DNA of 64,000 nucleotides from Paraburkholderia nodosa. GTDB taxonomy: Bacteria; Pseudomonadota; Gammaproteobacteria; Burkholderiales; Burkholderiaceae. Below, in pieces: positions 1-8,590 of this stretch; positions within the stretch are counted from its first letter, which is position 1, and each line of letters starts with the position of its first letter. Under the pieces are notes generated by a model that did no database searches, was not told the DNA's origin, and saw nothing but the letters and a program-made list of their open reading frames with translations. The stretch spans positions 124,001-188,000 of the forward strand of contig NZ_MCNV01000013.1 in NCBI RefSeq assembly GCF_001718195.1, written 5' to 3'. The translations under genes and the position numbers were made by a program.

Positions 1-1
1 A

Positions 2-1309
2 AAGGGCGCAGCGTTCGCGCAGACGGTGACGCTAAGCGTGGCCGGTACGCGTCAGGCGACGGGGAAAGCAGAAGCCACACGAGAGGCGCGTGCCGACAAG
101 ATCGAAATCGCTTCTGGCAATCTCGGGCAGCACGAAACCATGCCGGCGATCGGCGTAGCCATTGCCACACACGATGCCGCAGCGGCGCTCGCGAATCTCG
201 TGTTGCTTGCAGAACTCGGGCCGCAGCAATTGACGCTGAGCTACGACCCGCTTGCGGGCGATGGCGTGGCCGAGCTTGGACGCTTTGCACAGTTGCAGCG
301 CGAAAGCGGCGTGGCAGCCGTGCTGGAGTTTGCCTTGCCCGGTATCGAGGCGCCGCATGTGGAACTCTCGTGCCTCGCCGCCCAGATCGACCAGGCGGGC
401 CTCGCCTTGACGGGCATCGTGGTGAGCCCGGCCGTGCATCGGCAGTCGAACCCGCCGGGCAGCGTGAGCCTGCCGTGTCCCGCGCTCGACGAAGTCTATC
501 GCGAGGCGCGCCGTGCGTTCCCCAGGCTACGCCTTGGCGGCGGCATGCTGAGCTACTTCACGGAGCTGAACCGCAAGCGGCCGCCGCTCGACCTGGTCGA
601 CTGGGTTACCCACGCGACGTGTCCCATCGTGCACGCCGCCGACGACCGCAGCGTGATGCAGACGCTCGAGACCATTCGCCACATCACACGCTCTTGCCGC
701 GCGCTGATCGGTGGGCAGCCCTACGCGATCGGGCCGGTCTCGATCGGCATGCGACAGAACCCATACGGTTCGCGCGTGATGCCGAATCCCGGAGGCGAAC
801 GCGTGGCCATGGCCGCCAACGATCCGCGCCAGCGCGCGTTATTCGGTGCCGCCTGGCTCGCCGGATATGCGGCCGCGCTCGAAGGCGCGGGAATCGAAAC
901 GCTCACGCTCGGTGCCTTGACAGGGCCGCGCGGGCTTGCCGATGTGGAAGGCCACACGCCCGCGCGCTATCCGGTTCTCGATGTCGCGAAGGCATTGGCT
1001 CGTATGGCGGGAGCGTCGCGCCTGCACGTCACGCGAAGCGGCCATGTCGCCCGTATCGCGTGCCTCGCAGGACGCCACGCCGACGGCGCGATCGAACTCG
1101 TGCTGGCCAATCTGACGAGCGAGCCACGCGAGGTTCAGCTCGAATTCGACGAGGCGATACCCACATCGCTGCAGGCGACGAGCCTCGACGAATGCACGTT
1201 GGGCGGGGGGGCCGACGCACCCGGGCCATGGACGCTGTCGCCCGGTGTTGCGGTGACGCTGCGGCCGTTTGCCTGTGTGTTCGCCTCTTCGCGCGCGGTG
1301 TTGACGTAG
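2..1309 (+). CDS. apnL: Probable D-apionate lactonase (5' end cut by window edge)
   Basis: The reading frame is open from base 2, so the true start lies left of the window. GTG at 26 is only the first in-frame start codon visible. About 435 codons remain. The protein has a glycoside-hydrolase-like TIM-barrel character, with the segments GGGMLSYFTELNR, HATCPIVHAADD and GGQPYAIGPVSIG, and a C-terminal beta-rich region. It resembles the D-apionolactone-hydrolysing ApnL proteins known from Paraburkholderia. The call leans heavily on the four apionate genes that follow (carrier, oxidoisomerase, RuBisCO-like protein, kinase). It would turn the lactone, the oxidation product of the branched sugar D-apiose, into D-apionate in the cytosol. 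No lactonase catalytic residues could be assigned by eye. A different sugar-acid hydrolase remains possible. Confidence 0.6.
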   Translation, partial: KGAAFAQTVTLSVAGTRQATGKAEATREARADKIEIASGNLGQHETMPAIGVAIATHDAAAALANLVLLAELGPQQLTLSYDPLAGDGVAELGRFAQLQRESGVAAVLEFALPGIEAPHVELSCLAAQIDQAGLALTGIVVSPAVHRQSNPPGSVSLPCPALDEVYREARRAFPRLRLGGGMLSYFTELNRKRPPLDLVDWVTHATCPIVHAADDRSVMQTLETIRHITRSCRALIGGQPYAIGPVSIGMRQNPYGSRVMPNPGGERVAMAANDPRQRALFGAAWLAGYAAALEGAGIETLTLGALTGPRGLADVEGHTPARYPVLDVAKALARMAGASRLHVTRSGHVARIACLAGRHADGAIELVLANLTSEPREVQLEFDEAIPTSLQATSLDECTLGGGADAPGPWTLSPGVAVTLRPFACVFASSRAVLT

Positions 1310-1382
1310 CGTCCGCGGCGCATAAGCGCCGCGGCGTACAGGCATGTCGGTGGAAATACCAGGTGTAGTCGTTCCGGCAAGA

Positions 1383-1401
1383 TGGTCTACTCATCATACC
1401 A
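1383..1401. promoter_or_regulatory. Candidate operator 1 of the GntR regulator
   Basis: A 19-bp inverted repeat of form TGGTnT-N7-AnACCA (tggtctactcatcatacca) lies 50 bp before the MFS gene. A second copy of the same pattern lies at 6359-6377, just before the GntR gene. GntR proteins of the FadR/NanR branch bind short TGGT/ACCA-type inverted repeats. Shared control is inferred from the match and the positions. Confidence 0.6.
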
Positions 1402-1450
1402 GCACATATGATCTGTTAATCAACATCGGATCACTCGCGGGAGCAAACGC

Positions 1451-2806
1451 ATGCAAGCCGTTTCAGGTAAAGCCGAATCCGCTTTCGAACGTCCGACGAT
1501 CCGCAAGGTCTCGCTGCGCCTCGTGCCGTTCGTCGCCTTGATGTTCTTCATCAACTTCCTTGACCGCACCGCGATCTCGTTTGCCGGCCCGAACGGCATG
1601 GCGCACGACCTCGGTCTCGACGCGGCGCAGTTCGGATTCGCGGCGGGCGTGTTCTTCATCGGCTACATCTTTCTCGAAGTGCCGAGCAACCTGGCGCTGC
1701 ATCGCTACGGCGCGCGCCGCTGGCTCGCGCGCATCATGGTGACGTGGGGCGTGGTCGCGCTCCTGCTTGCGTGGGTCGACAGCGCGACCTCGCTCTATGT
1801 GCTGCGGTTCCTGCTGGGCGTGGCGGAAGCGGGGTTTTTCCCCGGCGCGATCCTCTTTCTCAGCAACTGGGTGCCGCAGCGCCATCGCAGCCATATCCTC
1901 GCGCTGTTCTATCTCGCGCAGCCGCTCACCATCGTGATCGGTGCGCCGTTCGCCGCGCTGCTCATCGGGGCGCATGGGTGGTTCGGGCTCGCGGGGTGGC
2001 GCGTGATGTTCATCGGCGTGGCCTTGCCGGCCATCGTGGTGGGCGTGATCGCATGGTTCTATCTGAGCGACCGTCCCTCGCAGGCGCGCTGGCTCACACG
2101 CGACGAACAGGCGTGGCTCAACGCGGAACTCGAAGCGGAGGCGCGCACGAAAGAAGCGGGCGCGATGCGTCACGGCGCGCATGCGGGGGCGGCCCTGCTG
2201 AGCCCTCGCGTGTGGATGTTTTCGCTGATGTACTTCGGGCTCGTCTACGGCCTTTATGCGCTCGCGTTTTTCCTGCCGACCATCATCGGCGGATTCGAAG
2301 GGCAGTTCGGCACGCACTTCAACGTATTCCAGAAGGGGCTCATTACGGCCATTCCGTATCTGCCCGCCGCCATCGCGCTCTTCGTCTGGAGCCGCGACGC
2401 CACGCGTCGCGGCGTGCGCGGCTGGCACGTCGGGATTCCCGCGCTGCTCGGCGCGCTGAGCATTCCGGTCGCGCTCTACATGAAGTCGCCGGCAGCAAGC
2501 ATTGCCGTCATCACGGTGACGGCCTGCGCCGTGTTCGCCGCGCTGCCGTGCTTCTGGACGCTGCCGGCCCGCTCGCTCTCGGGCGCGGGCGCGGCCGCGG
2601 GCATCGCGCTCATCAACACGGTCGGCAACGTGGCGGGCTTCGTCGCGCCTTACGTGACGGGCGCCATGCACGATGCAACCGGCTCTTACCACGCGCCGAT
2701 GTTCGTTGTCGGCGCCTTGATGCTGCTGAGCGCCGTGCTCGCGCTGGCCTTTGCCCGCGAGCCGCGCGCATCGCGTGAGCGCGAGCACGCGCTCGCCGCG
2801 AATTGA
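1451..2806 (+). CDS. MFS transporter, anion:cation symporter type
   Basis: A 451-residue protein with about twelve hydrophobic membrane segments. The N-terminus carries the typical ACS-family start (LRLVPFVALMFFINFLDRTAISFA, spread over residues 22-45) and a conserved FFIGYIFLEVPSNL stretch near residue 75. The family imports organic acids such as hexuronates, phthalate and tartrate with protons across the inner membrane. It lies between the lactonase and the oxidoisomerase, and its stop is 38 bp before the next start, so it should import D-apionate or its lactone. Substrate assignment is by context only. It ends with a Ser/Arg-rich cytoplasmic tail. The probable operator at 1383-1401 suggests it opens the regulated transcript. 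Confidence 0.8.
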   Translation: MQAVSGKAESAFERPTIRKVSLRLVPFVALMFFINFLDRTAISFAGPNGMAHDLGLDAAQFGFAAGVFFIGYIFLEVPSNLALHRYGARRWLARIMVTWGVVALLLAWVDSATSLYVLRFLLGVAEAGFFPGAILFLSNWVPQRHRSHILALFYLAQPLTIVIGAPFAALLIGAHGWFGLAGWRVMFIGVALPAIVVGVIAWFYLSDRPSQARWLTRDEQAWLNAELEAEARTKEAGAMRHGAHAGAALLSPRVWMFSLMYFGLVYGLYALAFFLPTIIGGFEGQFGTHFNVFQKGLITAIPYLPAAIALFVWSRDATRRGVRGWHVGIPALLGALSIPVALYMKSPAASIAVITVTACAVFAALPCFWTLPARSLSGAGAAAGIALINTVGNVAGFVAPYVTGAMHDATGSYHAPMFVVGALMLLSAVLALAFAREPRASREREHALAAN

Positions 2807-2844
2807 TCGAAGCTGGACTCACGGACCTGGCAAGGAGGATGAAC

Positions 2845-3675
2845 ATGAAAGAGAAAATTGCGCTCTTTGGCGCCGGCGGAAAGATGGGCTTTCGCCTTTC
2901 GGGCAACTTGCAGAAGTCGGACTATCGCGTGGCGCACGTGGAAGTCGGCGAAGCGGGGCGCAAGCGCCTCAAGGATGAACTGAACATAGAGTGCGTGTCG
3001 GTCGAAGCGGCGCTCGACGGCGCGCAGGTCGTCATCCTCGCCGTGCCCGATACGCTGATCGGCAAGCTGAGCCACGAAATCTCGCCCATGCTGAAGGCCG
3101 GCACGATGGTGATGACGCTCGACGCGGCCGCGCCGTTTGCGGGCCATCTGCCGGAGCGGCCCGATCTCACGTACTTCGTTGCGCATCCGTGCCATCCGAT
3201 CATCTTTAACTACGATGTCGATGAAAAGTCGCTTCACGATCATTTCGGCGGCGCATACGCCAAGCAGTCGATTACGAGCGCGCTGATGCAGGGCCCAGAC
3301 TCGGCGTTCGATCTCGGCGAGGATGTGGCGAAAACGATCTACGCGCCGATTCTGCGCTCGTATCGCCTGAGCGTGGATCAGATGGCCATGCTCGAGCCGG
3401 GTCTCTCCGAAACGGTCTGCGCGACGCTGCTGTACGTGATGCGCGAAGCGATGGACGAGACCATCCAGCGCGGTGTGCCCAGGGAAGCCGCGCGCGACTT
3501 CCTGCTCGGCCACATGAACATCCTGAGCGCGGTGATCTTCAACGAGATACCCGGCGCGTTCTCCGACGCCTGCAACAAGGCGATCGAATTCGGCAAGCCG
3601 CGCCTCATGCGCGACGACTGGAAGGGCGTATTCGACCGCGCCGAGATCGCCGAGAGCATTCGCCGCATCACCTGA
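2845..3675 (+). CDS. apnO: D-apionate oxidoisomerase, 6-phosphogluconate dehydrogenase-like
   Basis: A 276-residue protein. I chose ATG 2845 because the ribosome site aaggagg (2832-2838) sits 6 bp before it; in-frame codons further up are too close or lack such a site. The N-terminus is a Rossmann fold with GAGGKMG at residues 9-15. The C-terminal half is the helical domain of phosphogluconate-dehydrogenase-like enzymes. The stretch FVAHPCHPIIFNYD lies near the fold junction. ApnO proteins oxidise D-apionate with NAD+ and isomerise the product to 3-oxo-isoapionate. The neighbouring RuBisCO-like protein and DUF1537 kinase are the known partners of this step, which makes the call fairly safe. 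Another beta-hydroxyacid dehydrogenase activity cannot be excluded by sequence alone. Confidence 0.72.
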   Translation: MKEKIALFGAGGKMGFRLSGNLQKSDYRVAHVEVGEAGRKRLKDELNIECVSVEAALDGAQVVILAVPDTLIGKLSHEISPMLKAGTMVMTLDAAAPFAGHLPERPDLTYFVAHPCHPIIFNYDVDEKSLHDHFGGAYAKQSITSALMQGPDSAFDLGEDVAKTIYAPILRSYRLSVDQMAMLEPGLSETVCATLLYVMREAMDETIQRGVPREAARDFLLGHMNILSAVIFNEIPGAFSDACNKAIEFGKPRLMRDDWKGVFDRAEIAESIRRIT

Positions 3676-3695
3676 CCCGAAACAGGAATCGCACC

Positions 3696-4940
3696 GTGAC
3701 CGAACGTATTCACGCGACTTACTGGCTGGAGACCGGCGATGATCCGCGGCGTGCCGCCGACGTCATCGCCGGAGAGCAGTCGAGCGGCACTTTCGTCGCA
3801 CTGCCAAACGAAACACCGGAGCTGAAGGCGCGCTCGGGCGCGCGGGTCGAGCGCCTCGACGTGCTGGAAACCGTGGACGCGCCGAGCCTGCCCGGCGGGA
3901 TGCGCTCGGACGCATACACGCGCTGTACGCTCGAACTCTCGTGGCCGATGGAGAATTTCGGCGCGTCGCTGCCGAACCTGATGTCGACCGTTGCAGGCAA
4001 CCTGTTCGAGCTGCGCCAGGTGTCGGGCCTGAGGCTCACCGGGCTGCGACTGCCTGAGTCGTTCGCGGCGGCCTATCCAGGGCCGGCGTTCGGCATCGAA
4101 GGCACGCGGCGGCTCACGGGCGTGGCGCACGGTCCGCTGATCGGCACGATCATCAAGCCGAGCGTGGGGCTTTCGCCCGAGGAAACCGCGCAGCAGGTGC
4201 GCGAGCTCGTGGAGGGCGGCATCGACTTTATCAAGGATGACGAACTACAGGCCGACGGCTCCCATTGTCCCTTCGACGAACGCGTGAAGGCCGTAATGCG
4301 CGTCGTGAACGACCATGCCGATCGCACCGGCAAGAAGGCGATGGTGGCGTTCAATCTCACGGGCGACCTCGACCAGATGCGCCGGCGTCACGATCTCGTG
4401 CTCGCGCATGGCGGAACGTGCGTGATGGCCGTGCTCAATTCCGTGGGTATCGTGGGCCTGCATGAATTGCGGCGGCATTCGCAGTTGCCCATCCACGCGC
4501 ATCGGGCGGGCTGGGGCTACCTCTCGCGCAGTCCGGCGCTCGGTTGGGACTACGCGCCGTGGCAGATGATCTGGCGTCTCGCCGGAGCGGACCACATGCA
4601 CGTGAACGGCCTGCGCAACAAGTTCAGCGAACCCGACGACAGCGTGATCGCTGCGGCGCGCGCCGTGCTCGCACCGGTGATGGCGAGCGCCCCCATGCCG
4701 GCCATGCCTGTTTTCAGCTCGGGGCAGACCGGCCTGCAGGCCGCCGATACCTACGCTGCACTCGGCTGCGCCGATCTCATCCATACGGCGGGCGGCGGCA
4801 TTTTCGGTCACCCGCAGGGTGTGGCCGCAGGCGTCGATGCGTTGCGCGAAGCCTGGTGCGCCGCCATCGAAGGCGTACCGCTGGAGCAGCACGCGCAGAG
4901 GCATCCGTCATTGCGTGCGGCGCTCGGCTTCTGGAAGTGA
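3696..4940 (+). CDS. oiaX: RuBisCO-like protein of the D-apionate pathway
   Basis: A 414-residue RuBisCO large-chain homologue. The GTIIKPSVG loop places a lysine at residue 154, and GGIDFIKDDE supplies the carbamylated lysine (K180) and the metal ligands D182 and E183. The enolase chemistry should therefore be intact. It starts at GTG 3696, 20 bp after apnO, and ends 8 bp before the kinase. In apionate catabolism, RuBisCO-like proteins act on 3-oxo-isoapionate 4-phosphate, either as a decarboxylase (OiaX) or as a transcarboxylase/hydrolase (OiaT). I cannot separate the two by eye. The symbol given is the more likely one because no separate OiaC-like decarboxylase is visible. True CO2 fixation is not implied, since no phosphoribulokinase lies nearby. 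Confidence 0.68.
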   Translation: MTERIHATYWLETGDDPRRAADVIAGEQSSGTFVALPNETPELKARSGARVERLDVLETVDAPSLPGGMRSDAYTRCTLELSWPMENFGASLPNLMSTVAGNLFELRQVSGLRLTGLRLPESFAAAYPGPAFGIEGTRRLTGVAHGPLIGTIIKPSVGLSPEETAQQVRELVEGGIDFIKDDELQADGSHCPFDERVKAVMRVVNDHADRTGKKAMVAFNLTGDLDQMRRRHDLVLAHGGTCVMAVLNSVGIVGLHELRRHSQLPIHAHRAGWGYLSRSPALGWDYAPWQMIWRLAGADHMHVNGLRNKFSEPDDSVIAAARAVLAPVMASAPMPAMPVFSSGQTGLQAADTYAALGCADLIHTAGGGIFGHPQGVAAGVDALREAWCAAIEGVPLEQHAQRHPSLRAALGFWK

Positions 4941-4948
4941 GCAACGGG

Positions 4949-6325
4949 ATGGCTGAAACAAACAACGCATCCCTGCCCGAGGGCCTGCTTCTCGCCTATT
5001 ACGGCGACGACTTCACGGGGTCGACCGATGCGATGGAGGCCATGACGGCCGCGGGCATCCCCACCATCCTGTTTCTCGACACGCCAACGCCCGAGGCGCT
5101 CGCGCGCTTTCCCGAGGCGCGCTGCGTGGGTATCGCGGGATCGTCGCGCGGGCGCAGTGCCGCGTGGATGCGCGAAGCGCTGCCGCAAGCGTTCGCGAGC
5201 CTCGCCGCGCTCGGCGCGCCGGTGCTGCAGTACAAGGTGTGTTCCACGTTCGATTCGTCGCCCGAGGTGGGTTCGATTGGCGCCGCGGTCGACATCGGCA
5301 CGCAGTACATGCCGGGAAACTGGTCGCCGATGGTGATCGGCGCACCGCGCCTGAAACGCTATCAAGTGTTCGGCAACCTCTTCGCAGCCGTCGATGGCGT
5401 CGGCTATCGCCTCGACCGTCATCCGACGATGTCGCGCCACCCCGTGACGCCGATGGACGAAGCGGATCTACGCCGCCATCTCGCGCGGCAGACGTCGCGC
5501 CGCATCGAACTCATCGACATGCTTCAGTTGCGCGCCGGGGACGGTGCCTCACGCGTGGGCATGCTATCGGCGGAGGATACCCCCGTCGTGCTGATCGATG
5601 TGCTCGACGACGAAACGTTGGCAGAAGCGGGCCGCCTCGTTTGGGAAGCGCGCGGCGAAGGGGTGTTCACGGCTTCGTCATCGGGCCTCCAGTACGCGCT
5701 TGCCGCGTACTGGCGCTCGCGAGGCTGGCTGCCCGCTGCGCCGTCGTTGCCCGCGGCGAGCCCGGTCGATGCGATTGGCGTGGTGAGCGGCAGTTGTTCG
5801 CCGGTCACCGCGGCGCAGATTGGCTGGGCACGCCAGCACGGTTTTCACGTGGATCGGCTCGACCTCGCGCGTGCCCTCGATCCGCAAGCGGGCCCCGCTG
5901 AAATCGAACGGGCCGCAGGTGCCGCTACGCAAGCCATCATCAGCGGAAGCAGCGCCGTCGTCCACAGCGCGGAGGGCCCGGACGACCTGGTCGTGCGCGG
6001 CTTCGACGAGATCGCGCGGCGCTGCGGACGCACGCGTCAGGACGCCGCCCGCGAAGTAGGCCGCGCGCTCGCGGCGGTGATGCGGCGCATGCTCGATCGC
6101 ACCGGCGTCACGCGCGTGGTCGTTGCGGGTGGTGACAGTTCGGGCGAGGTCGCCGGCGCGCTGGGCATCGACGCGCTCAGCGTGACGGCGGGCGTGGCGC
6201 CCGGTGCGCCGCTGTGCAGAGCGTGGTCGAGCGCTGCTGCGCGCGACGGTCTCGAAATCGTGCTCAAGGGCGGACAGATCGGCCAGGCCGACTTCTTTGG
6301 TGCCGTGCGCGAAGGGCAGGAGTGA
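4949..6325 (+). CDS. oiaK: 3-oxo-isoapionate kinase, DUF1537 four-carbon acid sugar kinase
   Basis: A 458-residue two-domain kinase. The N-terminal substrate domain opens with YYGDDFTGSTD (residues 18-28), the signature of DUF1537 acid-sugar kinases. The C-terminal nucleotide domain carries SGSCSPVTAAQI and a GGDSSGEVAGALG glycine-rich stretch. The family phosphorylates four-carbon acid sugars, and OiaK phosphorylates 3-oxo-isoapionate at C4. I take ATG 4949, 8 bp after the RuBisCO-like gene; the frame stays open upstream but overlaps that gene. The gene sits between its presumed supplier (ApnO) and consumer (RuBisCO-like protein). The next gene, the regulator, starts 73 bp later and has its own operator-like repeat. 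Confidence 0.75.
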   Translation: MAETNNASLPEGLLLAYYGDDFTGSTDAMEAMTAAGIPTILFLDTPTPEALARFPEARCVGIAGSSRGRSAAWMREALPQAFASLAALGAPVLQYKVCSTFDSSPEVGSIGAAVDIGTQYMPGNWSPMVIGAPRLKRYQVFGNLFAAVDGVGYRLDRHPTMSRHPVTPMDEADLRRHLARQTSRRIELIDMLQLRAGDGASRVGMLSAEDTPVVLIDVLDDETLAEAGRLVWEARGEGVFTASSSGLQYALAAYWRSRGWLPAAPSLPAASPVDAIGVVSGSCSPVTAAQIGWARQHGFHVDRLDLARALDPQAGPAEIERAAGAATQAIISGSSAVVHSAEGPDDLVVRGFDEIARRCGRTRQDAAREVGRALAAVMRRMLDRTGVTRVVVAGGDSSGEVAGALGIDALSVTAGVAPGAPLCRAWSSAAARDGLEIVLKGGQIGQADFFGAVREGQE

Positions 6326-6358
6326 TCCAGCGGTGACGTGGTGGCCGGCGGCGTGGTG

Positions 6359-6377
6359 TGGTATTGTCATTACACCA
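6359..6377. promoter_or_regulatory. Candidate operator 2 of the GntR regulator
   Basis: A 19-bp inverted repeat (tggtattgtcattacacca) with the same TGGTnT-N7-AnACCA layout as the one at 1383-1401. It ends 21 bp before the start of the GntR gene, where it would suit autoregulation. Confidence 0.6.
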
Positions 6378-6398
6378 GACGTTTACAGTACCACTGCA

Positions 6399-7106
6399 AT
6401 GGGCGAGATCATTCCACGTCGCAAGCTATATCAGGAAGTCGTCGATCGACTCATGGAACGCATTCGTGCGGGCGAGATCGCGCCCGGCGCGCAGTTACCG
6501 TCCGAGCGCGAGCTGATGGAGATATACGGCGTCGGGCGGCCGGCGGTGCGCGAAGCACTGCAGGCGCTGGAGCGTTCCGGCATCGTCGAGATCGTGCATG
6601 GGGAGCGCGCCCGCGTGGTCGTGCCGACCGCAGACCGCCTGATTGCCCAGATCGCTGGCGGCGCGCTGCATCTGCTGCGCACCCAACCGGACATGCTCGA
6701 GCACCTCAAGCACGCGCGGCTTTTTCTCGAAACCGGCACCGCACGCATGGCGGCCGAGCGGGCCACGGAAGAAGACGTTGCGCGACTTCAGTTGAGCGTG
6801 GCGCAGCATCGCGCGTCCATGGTCAATCTCGCGGAATTCATCGAGAGGGACATGGCGTTCCACCGCGAAATTGCGAAGATCAGCGGCAACCCGATTTTTC
6901 CCTCGATCGTGGAGTCGCTGTTCCGCTGGGCGGGCGAATACTACCAGCCGCTCGTGCGCGCGCCGGGCGTCGAGGAACTCACACTCACCGAGCATCAACG
7001 CATCGTCGATGCGATCGCCGCCCGTGACGGCGACGCCGCCGAGGCGGCGATGCGCGCCCATCTTACGCGCGCCAACGAACTCTACCGTACGCAAGGCCGC
7101 AACTAG
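6399..7106 (+). CDS. GntR-family regulator (FadR/NanR branch) of the apionate genes
   Basis: A 235-residue protein. The N-terminal winged helix-turn-helix includes PSERELMEIYGVGRPAVREAL at about residues 33-53. The C-terminal all-helical FCD domain has a probable metal/ligand site around HREIAKISGNP and the closing MRAHLTRANELY segment. FadR-branch members with a NanR-like DNA-binding helix usually repress sugar-acid operons until the sugar acid binds. ATG 6399 is preferred because upstream in-frame starts run through the kinase end and the operator-like repeat. The gene is the last of the apionate block and converges on aspA. The ligand is probably an apionate intermediate, which is an inference. 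Confidence 0.8.
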   Translation: MGEIIPRRKLYQEVVDRLMERIRAGEIAPGAQLPSERELMEIYGVGRPAVREALQALERSGIVEIVHGERARVVVPTADRLIAQIAGGALHLLRTQPDMLEHLKHARLFLETGTARMAAERATEEDVARLQLSVAQHRASMVNLAEFIERDMAFHREIAKISGNPIFPSIVESLFRWAGEYYQPLVRAPGVEELTLTEHQRIVDAIAARDGDAAEAAMRAHLTRANELYRTQGRN

Positions 7107-7143
7107 AATACGCTGGCGGTGTTCGCCTGGCGGCGTACGCTAA

Positions 7144-8562
7144 CTACGCAAGCGGCAGGTGATGCCTCGGCTGCGTCAGCATCGTGGGCTTGAGAATGTC
7201 TTCGAGTTGCGCCCGCGTGAGCAAGCCTCTCTCGATGACAATATCGGCGACGCTCCTTCCCGATACGAGCGCTTCCTGGGCTACCTGGGTCGCATTCGCA
7301 TAGCCGATGTACGGATTCAGCGCAGTCACGATGCCGATGGAATTTTCAACGAGCGAACGAAGCCGCTCGCGATTGGCCGTGATCCCGTCGACACACCTCG
7401 ATGCCAGGGTCAGACATCCCGCACGCAGGTGCGCAACGCTCTTGAACAGGCTGTGCGCAATGACCGGCTCGAACGCATTCAACTGCAATTGACCGGCCTC
7501 CGCAGCAAAGCTGACCGTCACGTCATTGCCGATGACTTCGAATGCGATCTGGTTCACGACCTCCGGAATGACCGGATTGACCTTGCCCGGCATGATGCTG
7601 GAGCCCGCCTGAACCGGCGGCAGGTTGATTTCACCAAGGCCTGCGCGCGGGCCGCTCGAAAGCAGGCGAAGGTCATTGCAGGTCTTCGAGAGCTTGACCG
7701 CCACGCGCTTGAGCACGCCCGACAGTTGCACGAACGAGCCGACGTCCTGCGTCGCCTCCACGAGATTGGGCGACGTCGTCACAGGGATACCGGTGACACT
7801 GGCCAAATGGCGGCAGACGAGCGGCGCATAGTCGGGCGACGTATTGATGCCCGTGCCGATCGCCGTGGCGCCCAGGTTGATTTCGCAAATCAGTTTCGAC
7901 GCTTCCCGCAGACGTTCCTGATCTTCTTCGAGCATGACCGCAAAGGTGCTGAACTCTTGTCCCAGGGTCATGGGGACCGCGTCCTGCAACTGGGTTCGCC
8001 CCATCTTCAGATCGTCGTGAAACTCCACTGCCTTCCGTTCGAACGACGCGCGCAGGACACCCATCGCATCGACCAGTTGCGCGATGCCCATATACGTGGC
8101 GATTTTCAGTGCAGTCGGGTAAACGTCGTTGGTGCTTTGCCCCAGATTCACATCTTCGTTTGGGTGCAGTACCGCGTAGTCTCCTCGTTCGTGGCCAAGA
8201 TGTTCGAGCGCGAGATTGGCGATCACCTCGTTCGCGTTCATGTTGGTCGACGTGCCGGCGCCGCCCTGAATCACGTCGACGACGAATTGGTCGTGCGCAA
8301 CCCCCTCACGAATCTGCTGGCACGCGTGAACGATGGCCTTCATCTTGTGCTCGGGGAGCAGCCGTAACTCGCAGTTCGCAATCGCCGCGGCTTCTTTCAC
8401 AAACGCCAGGGCGTTGACCAGATTCGGATAAGTCGAGATTGGAATGCCGGTAATCGGGAAATTGGCGAGCGCACGAAGCGTATGGACTCCGTAATAGACT
8501 TCATTGGGCACGGCGAGGTCGCCGAGAAGATCGTGTTCGATGCGTTCAGAACGATTGGACAT
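7144..8562 (-). CDS. aspA: Aspartate ammonia-lyase (aspartase)
   Basis: A 472-residue protein of the aspartase/fumarase superfamily. The signature GSSIMPGKVNP forms the mobile active-site loop. The TSTNMNANEVIANLA and GQSTNDVYPTA segments are also those of aspartases. It removes ammonia from L-aspartate to give fumarate. ATG 8562 has a ggag site 8 bp before it, and the 46 extra upstream in-frame codons lack any conserved pattern. It is the last gene of a three-gene minus-strand operon, 28 bp after the racemase-family gene. The set imports acidic amino acids, interconverts enantiomers and feeds the citric acid cycle. Its length agrees with the family. Confidence 0.93.
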   Translation of the reverse strand: MSNRSERIEHDLLGDLAVPNEVYYGVHTLRALANFPITGIPISTYPNLVNALAFVKEAAAIANCELRLLPEHKMKAIVHACQQIREGVAHDQFVVDVIQGGAGTSTNMNANEVIANLALEHLGHERGDYAVLHPNEDVNLGQSTNDVYPTALKIATYMGIAQLVDAMGVLRASFERKAVEFHDDLKMGRTQLQDAVPMTLGQEFSTFAVMLEEDQERLREASKLICEINLGATAIGTGINTSPDYAPLVCRHLASVTGIPVTTSPNLVEATQDVGSFVQLSGVLKRVAVKLSKTCNDLRLLSSGPRAGLGEINLPPVQAGSSIMPGKVNPVIPEVVNQIAFEVIGNDVTVSFAAEAGQLQLNAFEPVIAHSLFKSVAHLRAGCLTLASRCVDGITANRERLRSLVENSIGIVTALNPYIGYANATQVAQEALVSGRSVADIVIERGLLTRAQLEDILKPTMLTQPRHHLPLA

Positions 8563-8590
8563 TGCTTTGCTCCGTTGGAGAGTATTCGGG

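Noticed and set aside
1463..2788. Long minus-strand open frame of 441 codons opposite the MFS gene
   Set aside because: High-GC shadow frame: Arg/His/Glu-rich, no motif, and fully antisense to a clear transporter.
3696..4940. Carbon-fixing RuBisCO
   Set aside because: The neighbours are acid-sugar enzymes, and no small subunit or phosphoribulokinase is present.
7159..8367. Long plus-strand open frame opposite aspA
   Set aside because: Antisense shadow of a well-supported aspartase; composition is Arg-rich and without family pattern.
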